Source of the DNA: JBCBSS01 sp039819065
GTDB taxonomy: Bacteria > Bacteroidota > Bacteroidia > Cytophagales > Cyclobacteriaceae
Assembly: GCA_039819065.1 (NCBI GenBank)
Contig: JBCBSS010000001.1
Coordinates: 62,001 to 126,000 of the forward strand
Reading direction: 5' to 3'
DNA: 64,000 nucleotides
Of this stretch, positions 57,099-64,000 are shown one piece after another. Under the pieces are notes generated by a model, which was not told the origin of the DNA, did not search any database, and saw only the letters and a list, made by a program, of their open reading frames with translations. Positions within the stretch are counted from its first letter, which is position 1. Each line of letters begins with the position of its first letter. The position numbers and the translations under genes were made by a program.

Positions 57099-60032
57099 TT
57101 AGAAATGTGATTTTTTATAATTCCACATGGCCTGATAAATCACATCCTGGATTCTTGTACGAATATTGTTTTTGAGAAGTTTGGTATTAGTGGCATCTGG
57201 GTAGATACGATTCGACAAAAATACATAGATCAAATCGAACTCCGGGTCTGCCCAAACGGCCGTACCTGTGAAACCCGTATGCCCAAAGGTTTTAGGCGAT
57301 GCAGACTCAGAAGTGGGACCGTACCATTCACCTAATAAGGGCTTGTCCCAACCAATACCTCTACGGTTGCTCGCATAAGGAGGAGTCGTAAATTTTTCAA
57401 TCGTATTTTTTTCAAAATACGCGCTTCCCCCGTATTGGCCTTCTTGTAATAGCATTTGCATCATTTTAGCCAAATCCAAGGCATTACTAAAAAGTCCGGC
57501 ATGGCCAGCTATACCTCCCAGAAGTGCTGCTCCCTGGTCATGCACCATCCCTTCAACAAGATTAAACCTGAAATAGTTGTCTTTTTCAGTAGGAGCAATT
57601 CTGTCTACTGGGTAGTTACACAGCGGCAAATAGCAGGTTGTTGTCAAACCCATAGGATCGTAGAAATTTTGTACGAGAAAATCTTCCATGGGCTGATTGA
57701 GGACTTTTTCGACCAGTCGCTGGAATATATAGTATCCCATGTCGCTGTACTTATAATCATAGGGCTGTCTCGGGCGCTTCTTCCTTACTTTCGATTCTAT
57801 TACCCAATGCCAAACTGAATCTTCAATGGTATTAGCCGTGAAAAGGCCTGGTCCAACGTGGTAAGGAAAATTATCTGAAGGATGATATGAATAGTAATCA
57901 GTGGAATGCTGAGATGACTCCATGGTTTTGAGCCAAAATGGTTGAAAAGGCCATAAGCCGGCCTGATGCGTGAGAATATCAATGAGAATCATATTCTCTT
58001 TGTTAGTACCAACCAGTTCTGGAAGGTAATAGGAAGCCTTCTTTTCGAGATCGATGACACCGCGTTCTTCAAGGAACATAACCGTTTGCAAAGTGGCCAT
58101 AACCTTTGTGATACTGGCTACATCATAGACCGTTTCTGAAGTTACCGGATCGGCTTGGTCGTATGTGTAGTAGCCGTAAGACTTTTCTAGAATTATCCTA
58201 CCACCTTTAGCCACCAGCACCTGACAGCCTGGTGTAGCTTGGTCAGAGATGGCTTCTTCAGCAATTTCATCTATACGCTTCAAGGTCTTGCTATCCAAGC
58301 CAACTGCCTCAGGGAGGCCATAACCCAACCTGCCGATACGCTCTTTACTATACCCAATACCTTCGAAGTATTTTTCAGATGCTGTTACTGGAAGCTTGCC
58401 TGTAGCAGGGAGTGCTCCGAATATAACCTGTGGCACACTGCGCTCCAGCAATTCATTCTCTTCGTATACACTTATTATATGATCAAATGCTTCGAATGGC
58501 TTCAATGCATAGGGGCTACCAAAAACAGAAAGGATAACAGTCGTTTTCTCATTCAGCTTTTTGAGCAGACTAAGTTGTTCCGTTTTAATGCCGTAATTAC
58601 TGCTTCCCCTTCCGTTTAAGTCAAATAAACCTACCACTACTATATCATACGAGGCCAGCTTGTCGACCAAGTGTTTATCCATCTGCTTTTCAAAGTTGTA
58701 ATGGCTGAAAAGCGTATACTTAGATAGGTACTCCTGAAATGTAGGATGATCTTCTCCAAGTGTTAGAGATGCGAATGTCAGGGTATCCAGCACTTTTAAC
58801 GGCAGTCTATCTTGCTGGTCATTTACCACGGTGATGGACTGCTCGTATAGATTATTTTTTAGTTGGTGTGCTTCGGCTGTATTGAGCCGAAGCATCAAAT
58901 TGTCCAGATTGAGTTTTTGATAACTGCTCAAACCGGCTTGATACTTTGCAGTTAGTACTTTTCTTACCGACTGATCAAGTTGGGCTTTCTTTTCCTTATT
59001 CTTTCTGAGCAACTTTTTAATGCGCTTAATGGCATTGGGAACATCTTCCGCAAATACCAGAACGTCATTCCCTGCACTCAGCGCCAATTCTACCACCTCC
59101 CCAGGCGCTTTGCCCTTATTGACGCCTCGCATATTCAATGCATCGCTGAAGACTAAGCCATTGAAATCAAGTTCGCGTCTTAAGTAGCCTTGAATGACAT
59201 CTTCAGATATTGAGGCTGGTCTATTCTGCCCATTCTGCAAAGCAGGTACATTCAGGTGAGCCACCATTATACCTTGTATCTGATTTTCGATCAACGTTCG
59301 AAAGGGATACAGTTCCAATTGATTAAGGTCTTCAATTGAGCTTGATATAATGGGTAACTCCAAATGTGAGTCAGTATGAGTGTCGCCATGGCCGGGAAAG
59401 TGCTTGGCACAAGCGATGATGCCATTATCTTGGAGGCCTTTCATATAGGCGAGGCCTTTGCGCGTTACATTATCTCTGCTTTCACCAAAGGATCGGAAGC
59501 CGATTACGGGATTATCCGGGTTACTGTTGATATCAATGACCGGGGCAAAGTTGACATGCACTCCTAAAATCTTCATCTGGCGTGCTATCTCTGCTCCCAG
59601 TTGATAAACGAGTTGATCGTCTCTAACCGCTCCCAGTGTCATCTGACGAGGAAAACTGATGGTACTGTCAAGTCGCATAGCCAACCCCCATTCTAAATCC
59701 ATTCCAATCATCAAAGGCACTTTAGCCTGTGATTGAAATCTATTGGTTAATTGAGCCTGCCTCATTGGCCCACCCTGCATGAAGATGAGACCGCCAATGC
59801 CATATTCTTTAATTAGCTTTTCTGTTTTCTGATGATCTGTTTCGCTACCGTTAGAATAGGCCGCCACCATCATCAATTGGCCAATTTTCTGCTCTAAGGA
59901 AAGTGTCTGGAAAACACTGTCTACCCACCTATCACGGCTTTGGGATGGGTTTTCTATGGTCAATAATTGAGCGTAAAGGGGAAGCGTGAAGAGATAGAAC
60001 AACCAGAAACCACCAAAAACTTTTTGCAACAT
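57099..60032 (-). CDS. GH3 beta-N-acetylhexosaminidase fused to a beta-lactamase-type serine hydrolase
   Basis: 977 residues with a signal peptide (LFYLFTLPLYAQ). Residues of about 35-365 are a NagZ-type GH3 barrel: GGLIFMQGGP, GMDLEWGLAMRL, KHFPGHGDTHTDSH and FSDALNMRG with the nucleophile Asp 297. A middle GH3 C-terminal-like region follows to about residue 570. Residues of about 590-970 form a class-C/PBP-like serine hydrolase with SITK (Ser 640), a YSD triad member in DYKYSDMGYYIF and the HTGFTG box near the end. It is predicted to act on periplasmic muropeptides: the GH3 part removes GlcNAc and the other part could be an amidase/esterase or a cryptic domain. This fusion occurs widely in Bacteroidota. 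Its operon partner is bshA. Confidence 0.9.
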   Translation of the reverse strand: MLQKVFGGFWLFYLFTLPLYAQLLTIENPSQSRDRWVDSVFQTLSLEQKIGQLMMVAAYSNGSETDHQKTEKLIKEYGIGGLIFMQGGPMRQAQLTNRFQSQAKVPLMIGMDLEWGLAMRLDSTISFPRQMTLGAVRDDQLVYQLGAEIARQMKILGVHVNFAPVIDINSNPDNPVIGFRSFGESRDNVTRKGLAYMKGLQDNGIIACAKHFPGHGDTHTDSHLELPIISSSIEDLNQLELYPFRTLIENQIQGIMVAHLNVPALQNGQNRPASISEDVIQGYLRRELDFNGLVFSDALNMRGVNKGKAPGEVVELALSAGNDVLVFAEDVPNAIKRIKKLLRKNKEKKAQLDQSVRKVLTAKYQAGLSSYQKLNLDNLMLRLNTAEAHQLKNNLYEQSITVVNDQQDRLPLKVLDTLTFASLTLGEDHPTFQEYLSKYTLFSHYNFEKQMDKHLVDKLASYDIVVVGLFDLNGRGSSNYGIKTEQLSLLKKLNEKTTVILSVFGSPYALKPFEAFDHIISVYEENELLERSVPQVIFGALPATGKLPVTASEKYFEGIGYSKERIGRLGYGLPEAVGLDSKTLKRIDEIAEEAISDQATPGCQVLVAKGGRIILEKSYGYYTYDQADPVTSETVYDVASITKVMATLQTVMFLEERGVIDLEKKASYYLPELVGTNKENMILIDILTHQAGLWPFQPFWLKTMESSQHSTDYYSYHPSDNFPYHVGPGLFTANTIEDSVWHWVIESKVRKKRPRQPYDYKYSDMGYYIFQRLVEKVLNQPMEDFLVQNFYDPMGLTTTCYLPLCNYPVDRIAPTEKDNYFRFNLVEGMVHDQGAALLGGIAGHAGLFSNALDLAKMMQMLLQEGQYGGSAYFEKNTIEKFTTPPYASNRRGIGWDKPLLGEWYGPTSESASPKTFGHTGFTGTAVWADPEFDLIYVFLSNRIYPDATNTKLLKNNIRTRIQDVIYQAMWNYKKSHF

Positions 60033-60168
60033 CTACCCGTTAGCTTTTATGAATTAGATTATAAGATATAACTTTGTTTACAAGCAAAAAGATATAGTAT
60101 CTAACAATTGAAGTGACTATTTTAATAAGCTTGGGTTATAAAGATATATTTACCTAAACTTAATTTAG

Positions 60169-60522
60169 ATGATATTTTCCTCTTTTTTTCGTAAAGCCAA
60201 ACCACAAAGGTTCAGTTTTGAGCCTCGCTATTACGACCCTGTAAAGGAAGAAATAGAGGAAAGGACAGAAAGAATCAAGCGTGAAATGCAGCAATCCAAT
60301 GATGAGCAAGAAGTCGGAGATTACCGATCACGCATATCAGGGTCGTTTCATTCGCGAAAATCATCCAAATCAGTCGGGCTGCAAACCGGCCTTCGGCAAA
60401 TGACGATCATTATTATATTGGTTGGAGCCATGTTTGGTTACATTCAGTTTGGCAATGACGTACTATACGGCCTCCTCTTGTTAGTACCTCTTTATTTATA
60501 CTTTCGGCTTAAAAGAAAGTAA
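60169..60522 (+). CDS. Small membrane protein upstream of mutL
   Basis: 117 residues: a polar N-terminal part with FSFEPRYYDPVKEEIEERTE and a charged helical segment, followed by two TM helices (MTIIIILVGAMFGYIQFG and LYGLLLLVPLYLYF). It resembles small Bacteroidota proteins sometimes mislabelled as riboflavin synthase subunit beta; no function is known. It starts a plus-strand operon with mutL 14 bases later. Confidence 0.75.
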   Translation: MIFSSFFRKAKPQRFSFEPRYYDPVKEEIEERTERIKREMQQSNDEQEVGDYRSRISGSFHSRKSSKSVGLQTGLRQMTIIIILVGAMFGYIQFGNDVLYGLLLLVPLYLYFRLKRK

Positions 60523-60536
60523 TTGGGAGATTTTAC

Positions 60537-62381
60537 ATGCCGGATATCATTCGATTATTACCTGATGCAATTGCCAATCAGATCGCTGCGGGCGAAGTAG
60601 TTCAGCGACCAGCATCAGTTGTCAAAGAACTTATGGAGAATGCAGTAGACGCTAAAGCTACTGACATTAAGGTAATTATAAAGGATGCTGGGAAGTCACT
60701 TATCCAGATTATAGATAATGGCATTGGCATGACCGAAACGGATGCCAGAATGAGCCTGGAGCGCCATGCTACATCCAAGATCACCAAAGCAGAAGATCTT
60801 TTTTCTCTTAAGACCATGGGCTTTAGAGGTGAGGCACTGGCTTCTATAGCTGCAGTATCGCAAATGGAATTGAGAACCAAATCGGTTGATGGTGAGCTGG
60901 CCACAACTATTTGTGTAGAAGGTTCTGAAATCAAGAGTCAGGAGCCTACAACAGGTGAGCAAGGTACTTCCATTAGTGTTAAGAATTTATTCTACAATAT
61001 ACCGGCTAGAAGAAACTTCCTGAAATCAAATAGCGTCGAGAACAAGCACATTATAGATGACTTCCAGCGTGTAGCATTGGCCAATCGAGATATTTCATTC
61101 TCTCTTTTTATAGATAATAATGAGGTGCTTTCATTACCAGATGGTAAGCTTAGCCAACGCATAGTGAACATTTTCGGGAAGCAGTATCGGGAGCAATTAG
61201 TAGCGTGCAAAGAAGAAACACCTCACCTGCAAATCGAAGGTTATATTGGAAAACCGGAGTCTGCCAAAAAGAGCCGTGGTGAACAGTTCTTCTTCGTCAA
61301 CAATCGCTTTATAAGAAGTAATTACCTTAATCATGCTGTGTTAGGGGCTTTTGAAGGTTTATTGCCGGAAGGAAGTTATCCATTCTACATATTGTTCATT
61401 ACCATAGACCCTAAGCACATTGATGTCAATGTGCATCCGACTAAAACAGAGATCAAATTCGATGATGAGAGAACAGTCTATGGTATTATCAAATCGACTG
61501 TCAAGCAGTCTCTTGGTCTCCACAATGTGGTACCGAGTATTGATTTCAGTGTTGACGTCAATTTCAAAAGTGCGACTGAAAAGGTAGGTCAGGCAACCAC
61601 TAAAGCTGAGCGGGATTACTCTCAGTTCAAACGCACGCCACTGGAAGATTCTAATATCAAGCACTGGGAAAATATATACGATGACGCTTTAACAGCTTCA
61701 AAGCTCAACTACGAGGACTTGAGTGATGAAGAGAAAGGCGAATCCATTACGATTGAAAGCTCGGCTAATCAAATGGAGTTGAAAGATCTTCAATCGAACC
61801 AAGAACCGGTCTCGCTGGAAAAGAGTAATGTATTTCAATTGCACAATAAATACATCGTGACCCAGGTGAAGTCAGGCATGATGTTTATTAACCAGCAAGG
61901 CGCACACGAACGAATACTTTTCGAGAAGTATTTAGACAATATTCAGCACCAAACTGGCATGTCTCAGCAATCGTTGTTTCCGCAATCTGTAACACTCAAC
62001 CCTTCCGACTTTTCTCTCGTTATGGAAATGGAGCAAGAAATAAAGTCACTGGGTTTTGTCTTTGAAGTTTTCGGCAAAAACGATATTGTTATTAATGGTA
62101 TTCCCACCGACGTTATCTCAGGAGATGAAAAAAGTATTTTTGAAGGGTTGATAGAGCAATTCAAGCAAAACAAGTCTGAGTTATCTATTCCGTTGAGGGA
62201 GAACCTGGCTCGTTCTATGGCTAAAAGATCGGCTATTAAACAGGGGCAAACGCTAAAAGCCGAGGAGATGAACTTCATGATTGATAAATTGTTTGCTTGT
62301 TCTAATCCGAATTATGATCCCGGTGGCAATTCTATTTTTTATATTTTGGATACGAATCGGATCGATAGTTTCTTTAACTGA
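60537..62381 (+). CDS. mutL: DNA mismatch repair protein MutL
   Basis: 614 residues. The N-terminal GHKL ATPase is complete: IANQIAAGEVVQRPASVVKE, LMENAVDA, IDNGIGM, RHATSKI, TMGFRGEALASIA and the FFFVNNRFI strand, then HVDVNVHPTK-like HIDVNVHPTKTE. The C-terminal dimerisation domain is present, but the endonuclease motif DQHAxxExxxxE reads NQQGAHERILFE (from Asn 452) and there is no CPHGRP; the final block reads FACSNPNYDPGGN. This copy may therefore lack strand-nicking activity, unless metal binding uses other residues. It sits in an operon with two rhomboid genes. Confidence 0.95.
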   Translation: MPDIIRLLPDAIANQIAAGEVVQRPASVVKELMENAVDAKATDIKVIIKDAGKSLIQIIDNGIGMTETDARMSLERHATSKITKAEDLFSLKTMGFRGEALASIAAVSQMELRTKSVDGELATTICVEGSEIKSQEPTTGEQGTSISVKNLFYNIPARRNFLKSNSVENKHIIDDFQRVALANRDISFSLFIDNNEVLSLPDGKLSQRIVNIFGKQYREQLVACKEETPHLQIEGYIGKPESAKKSRGEQFFFVNNRFIRSNYLNHAVLGAFEGLLPEGSYPFYILFITIDPKHIDVNVHPTKTEIKFDDERTVYGIIKSTVKQSLGLHNVVPSIDFSVDVNFKSATEKVGQATTKAERDYSQFKRTPLEDSNIKHWENIYDDALTASKLNYEDLSDEEKGESITIESSANQMELKDLQSNQEPVSLEKSNVFQLHNKYIVTQVKSGMMFINQQGAHERILFEKYLDNIQHQTGMSQQSLFPQSVTLNPSDFSLVMEMEQEIKSLGFVFEVFGKNDIVINGIPTDVISGDEKSIFEGLIEQFKQNKSELSIPLRENLARSMAKRSAIKQGQTLKAEEMNFMIDKLFACSNPNYDPGGNSIFYILDTNRIDSFFN

Positions 62382-62387
62382 TATTAA

Positions 62388-63152
62388 ATGCTTCAAATAA
62401 CTCCAACGGTAAAAAACTTATTGATCATCAATGTGATCATATTCTTAGGGCAAATGCTCTTTGATAATTTCACCGGCATCATGGCTTTGTGGTGGGTAGA
62501 ATCGCAAAACTTTGCGCCTTACCAATACTTTACCTACATGTTTGCTCATGGTGATATGGGTCATTTGTTCTTCAACATGCTGGGGTTATTTTTCCTTGGG
62601 CCAATGGTAGAGTCTTACTGGGGAGCTAATAGATTTTTAATCTTTTATATGGCGGTGGGCATTGGAGCAAGCTTTTTCTACACTGGTATCCGCTATTATG
62701 AAGTCAATCAATTCAAGCAGGAGTATAACCGGTTCATGGAAGAGCCAAGTGCAGACAGGTTCGAACAATTTGCTTACAAAACTGGTCGAAAACTGTTGAC
62801 AGAAGATGGTTATCAATTGATCGACAATTATGCTAAAAACCCTGACAATCCGTCATACCGCCAAAGGAGTATAAATGCCGCTAGAGAGATTTATGCGCAC
62901 AAAGTAAACAATGGTAGCATGTTAGGTGCTTCTGGCGCGATTTATGGATTAATTTTGGCATTAGGGATGTTGTTTCCTGAAAGAGAATTGCGTTTGCTAT
63001 TCCCTCCAATTGCGTTAAAAGCAAAATACTTTGCTTTGATATTCGGAGGATTGGCGCTATACATGAGTCTGCAGGGTCAGGATGACGGGGTGGCTCATTT
63101 TGCTCACTTGGGAGGAATGGTTTTCGCATTTATATTCATAAAGAAATTCTAG
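62388..63152 (+). CDS. Rhomboid-family intramembrane serine protease (first of two)
   Basis: 254 residues with six TM helices and a ~70-residue soluble insertion between TM3 and TM4 (about 105-170). The rhomboid motifs are HGDMGHLFFNMLG, the catalytic Ser 182 in GASGAIYG and the catalytic His 240 in FAHLGGM. It cleaves TM segments of unknown substrates in the inner membrane. It begins 6 bases after mutL and is followed by another rhomboid gene after 13 bases. Confidence 0.93.
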   Translation: MLQITPTVKNLLIINVIIFLGQMLFDNFTGIMALWWVESQNFAPYQYFTYMFAHGDMGHLFFNMLGLFFLGPMVESYWGANRFLIFYMAVGIGASFFYTGIRYYEVNQFKQEYNRFMEEPSADRFEQFAYKTGRKLLTEDGYQLIDNYAKNPDNPSYRQRSINAAREIYAHKVNNGSMLGASGAIYGLILALGMLFPERELRLLFPPIALKAKYFALIFGGLALYMSLQGQDDGVAHFAHLGGMVFAFIFIKKF

Positions 63153-63165
63153 AAGAAGAATAGAA

Positions 63166-64000
63166 ATGTTTCAAAGTATAGCCAACGATTTTAGGTACGC
63201 ATGGAACAGGCCAAACAGCGGGCTACAACGGCTGATTATGGTTAATGTCATCGTTTTTTTGGTGATTAACATACTCTGGCTTTTTAGTAGTGACGCGCTT
63301 TTTGCTGAGATCATTAGGTTCATTGCATTGCCTGTCGACTTAAAAGAGACTATCTGGAAACCATGGACAGTAGTTTCATCATTCTTTGCACATCACGGTT
63401 TTAGTCATATTCTGTGGAATATGCTTTTTCTGTACTGGTTTGGTATGTTGATCAGAGACTATCTGGGAAACGATAAATTGATCAGTCTATATTTTCTGGG
63501 AGGTTTAGCCGGTACCATAGGCGTGCTCGTACTTTTTAATTTGGTTCCAAGCTTTGCCGCAAGAGCCGAAGGTATTGCACTTGGTGCTTCTGCAGCAGTG
63601 TTTGCTATTTCAGTGGCTGCCGCCACACTTATGCCCGATCATGCTTTCCACCTGATATTCATAGGTCCGGTAAAGATCAAATATATAGTGGCTATTCACG
63701 TATTCTTTGCTGTCATAGGCCTAAAGGGAAATAATGTAGGTGGTGAAGTTGCTCACCTTTCTGGTGCTTTTGTGGGATACTTATACGTCCGCCAATTACA
63801 ACAAGGTAATGATATGGGAGCCTGGGTGATCAGAACATTAAGTTTCTTTCAAAGCTTTTTTGTTCGACAACCTAAAATCAAGGTATCTTATAAAAAGAAT
63901 ACTTCATCAGGCAGACGTAGTGCCACTCAATCAAGATCGACTCGTGGCACTTCAAATGCCAAAAATGCTTCTCAAGAGGAGATAGACGCTATTCTAGATA
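63166..64000 (+). CDS. Rhomboid-family intramembrane serine protease (second), cut by window end
   Basis: At least 278 residues; the frame is open to the window edge. The ATG at 63166 is 13 bases after the first rhomboid stop. TM helices and motifs: HHGFSHILWNMLFLYWFG, catalytic Ser 142 in LGASAAVF (GASA in place of the usual GASG) and His 197 in EVAHLSGAFVG. A basic, Ser-rich cytoplasmic tail follows (KKNTSSGRRSATQSRSTRGT) and ends with QEEIDAILD, like other rhomboids of this group. The missing 3' end holds only the last residues. Confidence 0.88.
   Translation, partial: MFQSIANDFRYAWNRPNSGLQRLIMVNVIVFLVINILWLFSSDALFAEIIRFIALPVDLKETIWKPWTVVSSFFAHHGFSHILWNMLFLYWFGMLIRDYLGNDKLISLYFLGGLAGTIGVLVLFNLVPSFAARAEGIALGASAAVFAISVAAATLMPDHAFHLIFIGPVKIKYIVAIHVFFAVIGLKGNNVGGEVAHLSGAFVGYLYVRQLQQGNDMGAWVIRTLSFFQSFFVRQPKIKVSYKKNTSSGRRSATQSRSTRGTSNAKNASQEEIDAILD

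Noticed and set aside
1..64000. CRISPR arrays, tRNA or rRNA genes, insertion sequences and prophage
   Set aside because: No regular direct repeats, no cloverleaf-like sequence, no transposase or integrase frames and no terminal inverted repeats were seen on either strand by eye.

Overview
The window looks like a chromosomal segment of a marine-type Bacteroidota, most likely of the Cytophagales (Roseivirga/Fulvivirga-like; this placement is inference from gene content, not from a marker gene). Supporting signs are a SusC/SusD pair, many lipoproteins with a Cys lipobox, FG-GAP/ASPIC-UnbV proteins, bacillithiol synthase BshA, a GH3 plus beta-lactamase-fold fusion, moderately AT-rich DNA and few recognisable Shine-Dalgarno sites. 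I see no rRNA, tRNA, CRISPR array, insertion sequence or prophage.

Region 1 (1-21.3 kb) is a carbohydrate-uptake locus. Three large paralogous FG-GAP/ASPIC-UnbV lipoproteins (365-11057, minus strand) and one small lipoprotein form a tightly packed operon behind a SusD/SusC pair (11182-15806). A divergent LacI-type regulator (16232), a cytoplasmic GH31 alpha-glucosidase (17426) and an SLC45-like MFS sugar transporter (19851) complete it. The same palindrome, GCAAACGTTTGC, lies upstream of susC/lacI and upstream of the GH31 gene and is the probable LacI operator. The likely flow is surface capture by SusCD and perhaps the FG-GAP lipoproteins, inner-membrane import by the MFS protein, then cytoplasmic hydrolysis by GH31.

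Region 2 (21.3-31.9 kb) holds sucD, a FecR-like plus CHASE2 pair, meaB, a DUF547 protein, and a plus-strand run of FAD oxidoreductase, SpoIIE-type phosphatase and membrane polyferredoxin. A perfect Crp/Fnr-style inverted repeat precedes that run. Region 3 (32-36.7 kb) is a plus-strand glycosylation cluster: two GT2 enzymes, a GT87-like membrane transferase, a rhodanese lipoprotein or secreted protein and a DUF2064 transferase. Region 4 (36.7-41.9 kb) contains a Crp/Fnr regulator and a MOSC protein separated by a decayed tandem duplication of their shared promoter and 5' ends, with a 40-codon leader-peptide-like small ORF between the copies. The MOSC gene leads a run of hemJ-like, SCO and cytochrome c genes, facing an alpha-carbonic anhydrase lipoprotein.

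Region 5 (42-49.6 kb) has a DUF1028-TPR protein, a TerB-like protein, and a six-gene minus-strand operon running ECF sigma factor, membrane anti-sigma-like protein, DUF4097 protein, two beta-barrel-like proteins and an S41 peptidase. Region 6 (49.8-55.9 kb) has PhoH-PIN, an AlbA_2/Schlafen-type protein, a MoxR/Mg-chelatase-type AAA ATPase with a VWA partner, a tiny lipoprotein and a fatty-acid-hydroxylase-family protein. Region 7 (55.9-64 kb) has GH3-beta-lactamase with bshA on the minus strand, and a plus-strand operon of a small membrane protein, mutL and two rhomboid proteases, the last cut by the window end.

The strongest leads for something not routine are the FG-GAP lipoprotein triplet attached to a SusCD locus, the duplicated crp/MOSC promoter with its embedded small peptide gene, the FAD oxidoreductase/phosphatase/polyferredoxin unit with its palindrome, the CHASE2/FecR pair with no output domain, and a terminator for one gene embedded in the coding sequence of the convergent meaB.
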